Assembly (NCBI GenBank): GCA_905178155.1
Contig: CAJINV010000003.1
Span: forward strand, 3,317,600-3,381,599
Direction of reading: 5' to 3'
From: Amoebophrya sp. A120
Lineage: Eukaryota; Sar; Dinophyceae; Syndiniales; Amoebophryaceae
DNA: 64,000 nucleotides
The position numbers were made by a program, and so were the translations under genes. Positions 44,779 through 56,952 of this stretch are shown here, one piece after another. The notes under the pieces are model-generated. The model did not search any database. It saw nothing but the letters and a program-made list of their open reading frames with translations, and had not been told where the DNA came from. Positions within the stretch are counted from its first letter, which is position 1. Each line of letters starts with the position of its first letter.

Positions 44779-47700
44779 CTATTGGTATGCCAGACTGTCC
44801 TGCTTGCTGTTGCTGCTACTCTGCCCTACAAACGAGTTGGAAGCAGTTGTCGTTGTTCTTTCCTCCTCCCAATGGTAAGAACGATCCTTGCCGCGGCCTT
44901 TCCCGCCTTGTCGTTTGGTGTAGTTACCATTGTTGTAGCTGCTTCCGCCCCCACCGCTTCCCCGCTCATTATTGTTCCAGTTGCTTCCGCCATTGTGTGT
45001 ACCGCGCGCACCGGTCGATGCCCACTGTAGAGTAAATTCTCATTCGATTGAATCATGCATCACGAGCACGACCTGTTGCTGGCTAGAACGCAGCAGAAGC
45101 GAAACAGGGTTGATAATGTCCACCGGCATCACAGCGCGGTTGACTTATTGAGCTTGGGACTGTTTTACTTATATCACATACACAATTCAGTATAATTCTT
45201 CGCACAAGAGGAAGAAGAATGGCGATTACCTCATCCCGGCCCGCCATTCTGCGCTCTTCACGGGCCGCGCGCCTTTCTTCGCGGTTCCCATCTTTCCCAT
45301 TCCCTGCTTCGGAGCCATACCTGCGAAAGATTCTCTATCTTCCCATTGATGTTTTTCCTAACACTGGGCGCAGCCAGATTCGCTATTTCTTAGCTTGCAG
45401 ACAGAGACACCAGGCACGGACTCTTGAATTAAAGCTGCGGAGTACAAGAAGAAAAAGTATAGCACAGGTATAAATTCTACCACTGCTACCCAATTTATTG
45501 CTTTGTACCTGCTGTGGTTCGGTGAGGGTCGCTTCCCACCGAAGTTGTCTCCACCTTTGCTTGAGCTGCCGCCCGTGTTTGGCAGACTGGGTGGGGGCAG
45601 TATGTTGCTGTCGGCCTTGTAGGAAGATCCGTCGCCGAAGTTCGAGGAGGTACTGCTGCTCCCGCCATGGTTGTAATCACCGGTCTTCTGCGAGGCCGTG
45701 CTAAAGCTCGACGATGGCGGTAGGCGTGCGCTGTTGGGCGGTGGACTGCCGGTGAGCTGCGAGGATATTGAGTCCATAGGCAAATGGTCCGCCGACAGGC
45801 CGCCGCCAAGGCTGCTGTTGTATTGCGAGGACCCGGACGCAGGTCCTCCCACTCCGCCGCCACGGTTGCTGTCGCGGATATTATTGCCTCCCTCCTTCGA
45901 GAAAGCCCCGAGTTTACTTGTGTTACCGGGGCCGTGGTGTGCCGCTCGTGGGGGCTGGTTATAGCCTTGTTGCTGTACATAATTGTTGTTCATCACACCG
46001 TCACCACCCATGTTTGCGCTCCGCCCATACTTGCTCCCGTCGCGCGGCTGGTCCCCTGGCATGTTGAAGCCATAGTGCTGGTTCCCGTTGTTCCGGCCGA
46101 ACTCATTCTTGTGTTCCTTGTAGTTGTTATAAGACGTCGCATTATTGTTGCTGTTGTAGTTACCGCTCCCATACCCGTTGTCGCTGTTCAACATTTTTAC
46201 ATCGGCATTCCCGGAGTTGTTTTGCATGCCTTTGTATCCTATGCAAAAAACCTCGCATAACTGCTCGTCGACATTGTAATATTACCGCACTACCGGTACT
46301 ACCAATTCGTAAACCAAACTCTCATGCGTTGCCTACTCATTCGCTGCATGCAGGACACATGCCCTTTTTGCTGCCAACATTTCTCCTCGATCAAGTAGTT
46401 GCGATTCGCTTGCATTGGATACTCTGCCATTATTTCCCCCGCCTGGGTTGTTCATCATTTGGCCTCCGTGGTTTGACGGGTTGTTCAGCAGAAACTGGGG
46501 GTGATCCCCTCCGCCATTTCGGTTCGACTGAAAGTTGTTTCTGTTGTTCGGCGGAAAGTTTGGCTCATTCTGTGGTCCTCGCGGGGGCGCATTGTTGTAG
46601 TCGCGGTCATGCTATGCATCTTCGCAAACATGTCAGGGACGGGAAAAGAGCAAACTACATTCAGGTACGCTGCGCTCACTTCGAATACCTACGATGCGTC
46701 AACAGACAGTATCCACCTCGCGGATAGTATCTGCATACTAGCGTCGTAACCTCATACGTATCAATTCCTGCCTTTCATCAAGTATAGACCCAGACATGTG
46801 TAAGTACATTACCAGTGGATACACGCAAACGCTGATGCTCGTTGTATGTCGCCGAGACACCGCCTGGAGCAGGGCCTCCATTCCCTTGATGATAGTCGCC
46901 CTTGTAGGACGCCATGTTCTGCTGGTTTCCGTAGTTCTCGTTTTTGTTGTTCCATCTTGCACCTCCACCACCGCCAAGGTGTTGCCCGGGAGGTTGAAGA
47001 TCCTGATTGTAACTGTTTCCTGCTCCGCCTCCGCCCGGCCCACCTGAGCTCCCGCCCCGGGACAGCATACCGCTGTTGTTGCCGCCGGGGTGCTGATCGT
47101 AACTGTCGTAATTCTCCGCGTGGTTGCCACCTTTGCCCGACCTCTTCATACTATTTGCAGATCCTGCGCCAGAGGACTCGGGGGGGTTCAAGGCCTGTTG
47201 CGCGCGCAGGGTGGCACGCTCGGGGTGGAAGTAGCTCCGTTCGGTTTCAAAGTCGGGCGCGTAGTACAGTTCGGCGGACGGCCCGGAGCCCCACGTGACC
47301 GGCTCGCGGTCCGTCAAAATCGCAAATCGCTCCATGCCGCCCATCACCTCGAACACACGCCCCGCGTTATCAAAAGGGAAAATCCCCCCTCCCCATATCA
47401 AAACGAAGCCTCTGATGCTGGATTTGCGTACACAAATCAGATTTGTCTTTCTAGAGAGGACTGCAGGCCTATGCTGTGCCTGAGTGGGGAGGCTCTGGGC
47501 TAGGCGCTAAGCATGGCAAACGTCTAGTCTGTAGGGCCAACAGCATCACAAACCGCTTGCAGAATGCGGCGGGGCCTGCGGAGTTGCGTTCTTGCAAGAC
47601 AGAGACGATTTGTGGTCACAAATCAGCATTGCAAATTTTCTGAGACGTGCCTTTCCGATATGGGGAGGGGGGACTTTTCCTTTTGATACGCGTCCGGTTC

Positions 47701-50700
47701 CTGCCATCCCTGCTCTTCATTCACAAACGTGACGAGTTGCAGACAGTCCTGCGGTATCAACTGTAAAAGTGTCTGGGTCTGGAAGATTGCCAGGTTTGTC
47801 ATGCAGGTTTTCTATGACTCATGAGGTCTGGAATGCAGCGCCTAGCATGACAAACTCTGTGAGATCTCTAGCATGCCTATCCTGCATGAGAAATTCCCTT
47901 TCAACTTGGTAAAAAACGACGGCTGTTGGTAATCACGCAACACAGATTGCTTGCATGATTCAGATTTAGCATGACAAGTTCCATCCTCCCAGACCCAGAC
48001 ATTTTTGCATTTGATATGCGGCCCGATGTAGAAGGACGCGCCGCCGTCGGTCGGCGGGGATTCATACCGCTCCACCGGGTAGCCCCCCTGCCGCACTATC
48101 GGATAGCCGTACCCATAAAACGATGTGGTGGAGCCGTCTGTTCATCCAGTTTCGTATATTTAATATCGTTGAAAGAAAATACAACTCAAAGGGATGAAAT
48201 ATCACTTCGTATCAAAGGAGAGAACAACAAGGAGATCATGAACATCAAACAGTAGAAGAAGCAGGTGACCACGAGTCGGTGCCTGTGGCGGCCTCGTCCA
48301 GGGTACTACAACTTCAAAATTACAAATACCTGTTTTCTCTTTATCGATGGCAGCTTTGTTGAATTCCCGGTACTTTGTTCGCTCCCAATTTGACCCGAAC
48401 TCCTGCAACACCTCGTTGCGCTTGCGCGGGTACGCGCCGCCCACAAACGAGGCTGGATTGGTGGTCATGTAGATTCGCCCGGTCCGCTCGTACTCTTCCA
48501 CCTGTTGGTCAAAGCCTTGTGGCAGGCTGGTAGGCGGGTAGTACCTGTTGTGTCGGGAAACAAATGGTGCATCTTCGTCGTGCACAGAGATGATCGCTGG
48601 TTTTCCAGATGCGGCACAACAAAAGTAAAAAACCACGGGGACCGTGTTCTCGACACAATCTACCACAAGTCGGCTATCAAAAGCTTCACGACTTCTGCCA
48701 CTTTTGGAATAGCTCCCCTCTGGAGCAAAAGCATGTAGGCAGAGACGAGGACCCTAGCTTGATAAAATCTAGATACATCGAAAAAATACAGTCGCAATTG
48801 CATGTTTCGGCGAGGTATTCACTGCAAATATGTCTCGGTCTGGAAGAATGCAAGATCTGTAGCGCTCAACTCCTGACTATACTCCCAAATTCTCATGTAC
48901 TGCGTGTTCGTGTTGCGGAATAGCGCTGTTTCTGTGTCATGTATAAAAAGGAAAAGCAGTTTAGCCAATGTGCTGCGCACCACAGGACCGCTCAAAACAA
49001 AATGTGTCAACATGATGCTTGGCTTCATGCTCATACTCTGGCCACTTTGTCAGACAACTTTCCAGACCCGCAGATATTCATTTGCAGTAGATAAGAGGGC
49101 TTTTCATGATCTCTGCTAGCTCGTCGTCTTCGTCGGCGCCAAGAATTGTGAGGAAAATTCCCCCCTCCCCATACTCATAAAAATACGATTTGTGATGCGC
49201 GGCTTGCGTACACAAATCGAGCTGTGTTGCTAGAAGGCAACGGGACGCGCTGGCGGCCTGGGTTGCTAGAAGGCTATTCGTCACGCTATTCTGGGCAAGA
49301 CAGTTAGTCTCTGTCGTGTTGAACATGGAGATGGAGCCTGGCTGCACTAGGATCCACAACATCACTTGGCATCTGAAGACGTGACAATTGGACTTGGTTG
49401 TTCGTGTACACAAATTCTCCAGCAACACCAGTCCTCGCCTTTTGAACATGCGGAGGTGGGGGGGAATTTCCCTTACGATACCAAGGTCGGGGAAACTGCT
49501 GGGTTTGGCGCCCCAGGGCACCACGAGCGCGGGCGGGGGGTTGGGGACGGGCCGCTTGGGGCAATTGATCATCGTGTTGGCGGGCATATTGTCCTTTAGG
49601 CCACGAGGATCTGACCCGGAATGAATGCCACCCGCATGCAACCTTAAGGAAAAAAAGAAGAATCATACTTACGCGTGTGCACCTCTTCCTCTTGACAATT
49701 TGAGTCAGATTTAGTTTTAGAATTGCGACGCGCGGAAAGAAATAAACAACGACACCTCGATGGTGCGCTCCTGCTTTTTCTTGTGTCCTACAATCAGTCC
49801 TCCAAGGTGGATGTTGATGACGATATTAGAGCACCGCTGGTGGTCCCTTCTTTCCTACAGAGAATGAGGAGCGTATAAAGAAATTCATTCTGCTTTTTTA
49901 AGAATATGGACTTATTGATGCACGGTACCTCTTGCCACTCTGGTCGAGAAACCCGGATTGGTTTGGGCCCTGAGTTCCGCGGTCCCCGAAAACGGAGCCT
50001 CCGCCGTTTTGCCGTGCGCCGTAATTGTAGTAGCCGTACTCTTCGTCGCGATTCTGGTTGTAGCGATCCTGACGGCTGCCACCTTTTCCATACCCGCCTT
50101 TTTCAAAATTTCGGCGGCCGCCTCCGCCCCCACCCTTCATGTTGTTTTCGTGATATGAGGATCCCTGACCACTACCTCGCATCATGTTGTCGGAGCCGGG
50201 TCCATAGGTACTACTCCCACCACCCGGCGGATTTCTGCCGTCGCCGTGGTGTTGGTGATCTAAGCTAGCGTATGATCCGCCACCGCCATTGCCGGCGTGA
50301 TGGTATTGTGACTCGAGGTTGCTGGTCGCGTTGTACGATCCTCCGCCACCGCCGGCGGTGTTCCCGCCGCCCTGCGGTTTTCCGGAGTTGCGTCCCTTGC
50401 CGGCGTTGCCGAACTGATTGTTTTTCCCCGAATTATTGTTGCCGCCGCCAACATGCTGCTGCTGCTGCTGCGGGGGTGGTGGTGCGCCGCTGGCGGCCCC
50501 GCTGCTCGAGGTCGAGAAAGCATTGCCACCACCTCCCATGCCGTAATGCTGCTGCTGTTGGGCATTGGCATTGCCACTACTTCCACCGCCGTATTGCTGT
50601 GGTTGGCCCGGATTACCGCCGTATGAATTGTGCTGTTGCTGCCCCCCAGGGGCGTTTTGCGCCGTATTCGCGCCCATCTGGAGCTGCGGTCCGCCCGATA

Positions 50701-52797
50701 GGTTAGGCGTGCCGCTATTCGGGCCACCGGCGATGTGTTGCTGGGCACCAGACAGACTATTGTTCAGGTTGTTCCTTGATGTTGGCCCGTTGTTACCACC
50801 TGCTCCTCCGAGGTGCTGGTTACTAAGACCGCCGATGTTGGATGATGCCCCGCCGGAAGTATTATTTCCGCTGCCTCCACCAGGCACGAGCTGCTGCTGC
50901 AAAGTCTGGGGCAGACCCGAATTCTGGAGGTTTTGCAAACCTGCACCTGGAACAAAATTAGGCACGTTCGGTTGCAGTTGCGTCGTTGTACTGGGTTGCG
51001 AGGACGTCATGCCGGCATTGTTCACCTGTTGCTGAAGATTGCTAAGCCCAGTGTTTGCGTTGTTCATGCTGAAGCCGCCGTTGACACCAGCTCCTAGGTT
51101 TTGCAGCTGCCCGCCCATGACTGCTTGCGTTTGGCTTTGCTGTGGCAGGAAGGGGCTCGCATTCTGTTGCAGCATGCTCATGGAGGGGGTACCCGTTGGA
51201 GCACCTCCCGCTCCGCCAGCCATCTGCGGCTGGCCTCCGCTCGTGTTTGTAGCCGCAGCACCACCTCCTCCCAATTGTCCTGGATTGCCTACGGAAAATT
51301 GCATCCCTTGGTTGAGATTCATGAGCTGCTGCTGTTGCTGAGCCAGGCTGTTTGGGTCCATCGGCTGCATTTGAACTGCCCCGGCTTGATTATGGTTCAT
51401 GTTGCCCAATTGGAAATTGTTTGTCTGTTTGCTGCTTTGCTGTGACTGCATGTTCCCGGCGCCTCCTCCGAGGGCGAGCTGCTGTCCCGGTACGACGCCT
51501 TGCTGTTGACCGTTCATGGGCATGTTCATGTTCAACATCCCCTGGCTCACCTGCTGACCATTGGGCGTGGCAATCGTGTTCTGCTGTGGCGCTGCAGTTT
51601 GCTGTTGGAGTTGCTGCACCTGCATCTGCTGCATGTTGCCTCCTCCATTTTGACTCATTCCGGACGTGTTTAGCAGGAGGTTTGTGCCCTGCATCGGCTG
51701 TTGCTGCTGCATCTGCTGCTGTTGCATGTTCGCAACCTGTTGCTGTTGTGCAGATCCGCCCTGCTGCTGTCCCACTCCTCCACCGCCTGCACGCATCATG
51801 TTTCCACCGTTTTGTGCGTTCAGTTGTTGGCCACTGTTTTGGTTGCCAATCTGCGGACTTGGTGGGAGCTGCACCTGGTTGTTAAACAGCATTCCATTCG
51901 CCGCGAGCTGCTGCTTATCAACTGGAACTTTGTGGTCTGGGTCTGGACATTTGTCATGCCTATAAGAGATTGCGCGAGCGCGCTAAGTAGCGCTACCGAG
52001 CCCCCAACTTCTACATCTGTAGTGATTCTTACAGGCGGCGACACCCTGGATACAAATCGAAATCTCGCATCACAGCTCCAGACCCAGCCATATTTTCTGT
52101 AAAAATGCATAGTGCTGGGCGTTCGCATTCGGTTGCGGTGTCATGGAGAGCGCGTTCTGGTTCAGGTTCATCATGGCGCTTTGCTGGTTCATCATCGCCG
52201 CTTGTTGCTGTGGCTGGGGCTGCATTGGCATGTTGGCCGTGGTTTGCTGTTGTTGCTGCATCTGCTGCTGCATCTGTTGCTGCATCTGCATCTGCTGCAT
52301 CTGTTGCTGCTGCATCATCTGCTGCTGGTTTGCGGCCATCAGCATGTTCTGCTCCTTATCCCACAGAAATCCACAACCATAACAGATTCGTGTACTTACA
52401 TTTGTCTGCACATCGCGAAGAGATGCAAAACGCCAAATGGAATGAATGCCTGTTCGCGACCAGGTCGCGGCATCATGGTAACTAAAAACTCATGGCATGA
52501 CAGACTATAGACGTTTATACACATGAAAACGATGCGTGTAGAACAACATTTGCGAGCATGAAGATATGGGTGTGAGTACTACCATTCAATTGTGTACTGC
52601 TGGTTCGACATCGCAGCGCCGCCCATCATCAGACTCTGCTGTTGTTGCTGCTGCATCATCTGTTGCTGCCCGGCTGCCATCCCGGGGTTCGCCGCACCCA
52701 GCTGCTGGCTCCCGGCCCCGGCCATTTGACTGTTCCCAAACTGCCCCGAGCCGGGCATGGGAAACACCCAATTCGTTCCTGACCCATCGAAGTTCAT
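44779..52797 (-). CDS. Prion-like Q/N/G-rich protein, ~1709 aa, ~15 exons
   Basis: Exons: 52797-52598, 52481-52400 (uncertain), 52354-52084, 51936-49929, 49642-49486, 49143-49099, 48815-48664, 48544-48330, 48137-48022, 47754-47694, 47367-46823, 46611-46423, 46260-45509, 45320-45230, 45024-44779; 5130 nt in total. The N-terminal ~850 residues are glutamine/methionine-rich then G/N/Q-rich. The middle (~900-1130) is more ordered: GADEDDELAEIMKSP, YYPPTSLPQGFDQQVEEYER, TNPASFVGGAYPRKRNEVL, LQLVTFVNEEQGWQEPDAGR, VMGGMERFAILTDREPVTWG. The C-terminal part is again G/N/S-rich with RG-type patches (KRQGGKGRGKDR). It resembles RNA-granule proteins in composition only; I recognise no domain. Four clear introners and one degenerate one interrupt it. 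Confidence 0.8.
47368..47693. mobile_element. Introner, family C (326 nt)
   Basis: Near-perfect ~32-bp termini: TATCAAAAGGGAAAATCCC then CCCTCCCCATATC, mirrored at the right. Duplication CGCGT sits at 47363-47367 and 47689-47693. Removal gives QEPDAGRVFEV in frame. Confidence 0.95.
47755..48021. mobile_element. Introner, family B (267 nt)
   Basis: Termini TGTAAAAGTGTCTGGGTC and GACCCAGACATTTTTGCA. Duplication TGCGG sits at 47750-47754 and 48017-48021. Internal GCATGACAAA words occur on both strands. Removal gives YIGPQDCLQLV. Confidence 0.94.
48816..49098. mobile_element. Introner, family B (283 nt)
   Basis: Termini TGCAAATATGTCTCGGTC and CCAGACCCGCAGATATTC, then ATTTGCA. Duplication GAGG sits at 48812-48815 and 49095-49098 (a fifth base differs). 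Removal gives MKSPRRNMQLRLYFF in frame. Confidence 0.88.
49144..49485. mobile_element. Introner, family C (342 nt)
   Basis: Termini GGAAAATTCCCCCCTCCCC and GGTGGGGGGGAATTTCCC. Duplication CCAAG sits at 49139-49143 and 49481-49485. Inside, GTACACAAAT words recur, as in the 47368 copy. Removal gives FPDLGADEDDEL. Confidence 0.92.
51937..52083. mobile_element. Degenerate family-B introner spliced as GT-AG (147 nt)
   Basis: Shortened termini GGTCTGGGTCTGGA and TCCAGACCCAGCC. No clear target duplication. Here a GT-AG pair inside the inverted repeat (G|GTCTGG ... CCCAG|AC on the minus strand) closes the frame, giving IWLDHKVPVD. It looks like an introner that has matured into a canonical intron. 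Confidence 0.65.
52243..52330. repeat. TGC/TGT triplet-rich stretch (poly-Q/M coding)
   Basis: Imperfect triplet repeat of TGC, TGT and CAT on the plus strand, coding for glutamine/methionine runs in the prion-like protein. A similar stretch lies at ~51.70-51.77 kb. Confidence 0.85.
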
Positions 52798-54336
52798 GCT
52801 TCGATGAAGTAGAGCTGGTCGGCAGACGGCAAGTCGCACGAGCTAGTTTCCTCGGGTCGTGCACAAAGAAATGAGCTCTGTTGAGGAGCTCTAGCTCTAC
52901 TCCTCCGGCGGTACTATGCAAATCGATTCTAGTCGTCGACGCAAGAAACCACCCGGAAGACTTCTTACAGCTGGTCCTCGTGGTTCAGCCCACACAAGAA
53001 GGAAACAAGCACTCTTAACCAAATTCTTAACCAAATTCGGCAGACAGACAAGAGCGCCTGAGTGCAACTCCGCGGCTCGATGCGACCGGCCGCGTGGGAG
53101 TGAACGGCACTTCCATTTGCTTAGCCATGGGCTTAGTCATCATCTTCAATATACGGAAGATTTTTTGGTTGCCGCTCAACTTATCGGCAAAGCGAAAGGG
53201 CGGAAGAAACGAGGACGAGTACGAGTAAGTACATCTTGTTGTGTTGACTCTTCTGGATTTTTATTTGAATTTGTGACCCGCACTACCTGACCTCAACTTG
53301 TTCAACTCAAAGTCTTCGAATACTGCTGTCTTTTTATTTGTTTCGATATCAAAGGCGCTTCCGGAGGCTGTCAAACTCCGGCGGGGTGCAAAAACGAAAG
53401 AAGAAGTAGCGCAGTGTGCTTGATCGAACAAATACAAAGGTAGAGGTAGACCACCTGACCGAGGGAATAATAAGAATAGCGCAGAAAAATGTGGCATCTG
53501 CGTCAACAAGCAATAGACTGATATACTGCAGACATGCTAACTAGAAAGATACAGAAGGCGAGTGTTTTTGTCGTGGAGATAGACAATCAAATCCGAAATG
53601 ATACAACACGGACACCAGCACGGACGCAAACAGACACACAGACTCTCCCCTGGGGCCGAACGGGTAGTAAAGCACGGCCGCTACAGTTTTTCACACCACG
53701 ATCTCATGCAGCAGGCTTGCATTCTAACTCTTACGTGTTTTTGTGTGCTGAGTCGTAGTCTTGTACTTTTTCATGAGCTTTTTTCTGACATCGTTGGACA
53801 TTTTGCAAAATCATGATGTTAAGGACATTCATGGCAGGACGTCTGAGAGGGGGTTCGATGACACGGACTGGCGATGGTGCCATGTTATTCGTATTCTCTA
53901 GTCTGGTGTGTGAAGAGACGAGACAATTTGTTACATATTCTCAAGTTCTTTTTTGAAAGTAAATCAGCAAAAGTACAAGGGTTCAGACTCGAAAACACAA
54001 CCAGCTAGGAAGTTTTTTTGCTGCTCGTCGTCGTCCTATGAAGCTGTTGTACAGGTGTCGGCTTCATCGGACGACGGCAATGGACGTTCTAGTGTTCCAA
54101 CGAGCGTTCTGTGCGTAAGTATCTATAGTTCTCGATGACAGGAGGAGACCGGTGAAATTCCGCTCTCAGTTGCCTAAGTTGTAGGCTAAGTTGTATGTTG
54201 CTTTACTCTTTACGTTTGAAATTGATACGTGAAACTGAAAGTCGATTTGCAGACTAGTTTTGAAGCATTTGTATTTTTGCTCTTTCATTGTCACTGCGCA
54301 GATGTTGCTGTGACAAGTTTTCTTGCTCAACCTCGT
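52798..54336. other. Intergenic, no gene called
   Basis: Short plus-strand ORFs (e.g. 52916-53290) look accidental. The region holds the promoter of the prion-like gene. Confidence 0.45.
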
Positions 54337-54809
54337 CTATCCAAGCCGGGGGGCAGAAAAGACGGACTCGTTTTCGCTCTGCTCCGCCCCAGGTTGCTGG
54401 CCACCATCTGGCGGTTTTACGATGCCCAGTGCGCGGTGGTAGTCCCCCGACTGCCCGCCGACCCGCAGGGACGACTGATGCGAATACAGACTTGAGGTAG
54501 GAGATTGCAGACCCGCGCCTGCGGCTTGCTGCGAGGCGTCGGTTTGCGACGTGAAACTTGGTCGTTGTTGCGCAGATGTTGTGGGGGCACCTGCAGCACT
54601 TGTTGCACTACTGGGATAGTTGTGCAACACTGTTCCCGCAACGCTCGGATACTGTGGTTGCGAAGACGATGACGACGAGCTTGGGTGTGGTTGGGACGAT
54701 GCGCTTGCTGTGTGCATGTAATTTGTGATGTTCCGCTTTATTGTACCGCCTTCGCCGGAAGTGTGGAGGTTCACTGCTGGGATGGCGTCGCTATCAGGCG
54801 CTTCTGAAT
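54337..54809 (-). CDS. S/T/Q-rich low-complexity protein, 5' end unresolved
   Basis: An open frame from an acceptor (TTTTATTCAG at ~54810) to a stop at 54337, about 157 codons. Composition is serine-, threonine- and glutamine-rich (SSQPQYPSVAGTVLHNYP, SQTDASQQAAGAGLQSP). It must have an upstream exon in phase 1, which I could not place in 54810-55068. No junction to the coiled-coil gene closes the frame. No family recognised. Confidence 0.4.
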
Positions 54810-55068
54810 AAAACAACGGTCGATTTGAGTTTCCACGGGGGCGACTACTGGACGAACTGGCGGCCTGGGAAAAAGAGATTGAAAGAGTTTTACGCTTATC
54901 CTTATGCTATGCTGAATCGTTTGTATCGTGAATTGACAAGAAGAAGAAAAGTCAATGAGTATCGTGGTAGTTGCAGAAAAGCATGCGTCGCCTGAAAACT
55001 AGCCACCGATCATCATGTGGGGGGCGTGAAGCAGCCACATGGTGTATCTTTCTGTCTGCCTACGTGTA

Positions 55069-56952
55069 CTAAAACAAAGACTCTGGTACCGCTCCTCCTG
55101 CTGCTGCTGGTGGCTGGTCGTCATCCTTCATTGCCAGCAAGGTCCTCAGGTAGTTGCACGCGTCTTTGATCATCGGTGTGAGCATCTCCCCCTTCTCGTG
55201 CTCCAATAGGAACTCGAGTTCATTCACTTTTTCTACCATCTCGATGTTGCGCAGTGCGGCACTGTCGGGCTGTTCAATAAAAGCGGCGACACTTCTGATA
55301 CTTAATTGTCAGGGCAAGAACGTTTCTGCCACACTGGCTCCCTAGTAAAGAGCTGCTCAACTACACAAGAGGCGGAGGAGTATACGTATTGATTCACACT
55401 GGAAAAAACACACAGAAGGAAGCGAAAGCACCACGGCAATTCCGGCATACGAGTCCAGCACTAGCTACTGACCGGTTCTCTTTGATAGAAGTAAAAATCT
55501 AGCTGGTTTTTGTACCGGTCCCGATCCATGTGCGGCTGTGATGACTGTAGAGCGTACTCCCCCCGAGGACGACATCGCTTTCGCACTGGCTTGCCGTTTC
55601 AATTGGAACTCGAGTTGCTTCACTTGGCGCTGCAGCTCATGATTCCGGTTGGTCACATCTGAGTGATGATTAGTCTGCTATATTCCAAGAACTCCTCATG
55701 CTCATCTAAGTAGGACTGGACCGACTGCACTCTATTAAGTAGACATCAGAACAACTCTTCTAAAGGAAAGCTGACGCTGTCAGGAGCAGCAATCAAAGTG
55801 CACATACCGCTAACTTTCCGCTCTACTTCTTCCACAAGCTTCTTGCGCATTGATTCCTTCGCGTTTTTCAGGTGCATGGTTACCTTGTCAGTAAATTTTT
55901 GGAAATTGGATGCAAGCCTAGAACGGTACTTTGTTTTGCAAATAAAACCACTACTGAAACTTATGTAGGAGATCAAGGAATGCTTGGATTTGATGAGGTA
56001 AGAAAAACAAAAGAGGCAATGAGAACGATCGAGTCAGTGACGTGTACAATGGAAACAGGCTTCTACTTTATCTACCTCGGTTTCGTATTTGTTCCCCCTC
56101 TCCAGTGCTTGGTTGACTTGTGTGCGGTAGACTTTTACTTCTTCCTCCAGGTTGTCCCACTTTTGCCGGCTTAGTTTGAATTGTTGCTCTAGCGGTGCAA
56201 GGTAGGTTTCTAGCAACTCCTGAATGGCATCTGCCTTTTGCGCGAGCAGCACACTCGCTAGCCCAAGCACCTCGGTCAATTTTACCATACCTGTTGAGGT
56301 TGTGTTTTGTTTTAAGTAGGGCTCGCCGTTTCCGTTAAGTATCTTCCTCGCAAACGAAAATGCGACGAAATAATGGCACGGGAATTCTTCATTCGTCGTC
56401 GCACGAACGTAAAATACAGCGAAACACAGAATATTAAAGGCTGCACTCCAGTCTATCTATTAGTCGGTTTTTACCTCCGAGCACCTGCGGGTTAGTAGCG
56501 TAGAAGGCCGCATGCTCGACTATGTTTTGCTGCACCTCGCCGATATTGTCCTGTTCATTTGATACATAGTGATAAGTCGTGTACATATTTTGAAATACGA
56601 AAACTAGAATGCAGTGTACTACAAGCGCTGCAGCAGGGACACATCACGAGGTTCTTCTGCGGTTGCAAACCTCCGCCCACATCAATCACAACTACAAGGA
56701 GCGGCCCACAACGAGTGGTCTTGTAAGAAACAGTAGTACGTCGAAGTGGTCCTGCAAGCGCATCAGTTTGGTCTGGAGGCTCTGTACGGCTTCGTGGCCC
56801 TTGACAGTGTCGAAATGGCCTTCCTTGAGCTCCGCAACCGTTTTATTCATTTTGTCCGTCATGCTCAGCAGGCTGGAGAGCCCACCGCCGAACCGCAGCC
56901 GTGGCGACCGCGTCGGACTAAACACCAAGTCCGCTCCGTCTCCCGCTGGCAT
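55069..56952 (-). CDS. 349-aa coiled-coil protein, unknown function, 6 exons
   Basis: Exons 56952-56740, 56550-56475, 56290-56067, 55928-55808, 55658-55469, 55294-55069; all GT-AG; 1050 nt. Helical heptad-rich segments dominate: SMTDKMNKTVAELKEGHF, KWDNLEEEVKVYRTQVNQAL, KNAKESMRKKLVEEVERKV, NRNHELQRQVKQLEFQLKRQ, then NIEMVEKVNELEFLLEHEKG. The N-terminus holds an SPTRSPRLRF patch and the C-terminus is alanine/proline-rich. Overall it resembles a basal-body or cytoskeletal scaffold, but I recognise no named family. The ATG at 56952 is the first in frame. Exons 4-6 rest on frame closure only. Confidence 0.72.

Noticed and set aside
55520-55560. A 22-nt micro-intron in the coiled-coil gene (GTACGC ... 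TCACAG)
   Set aside because: It would give an attractive peptide (MDRDRYKNQLDFYFYQ), but the following exon then cannot be joined in frame; the unspliced reading closes the gene.
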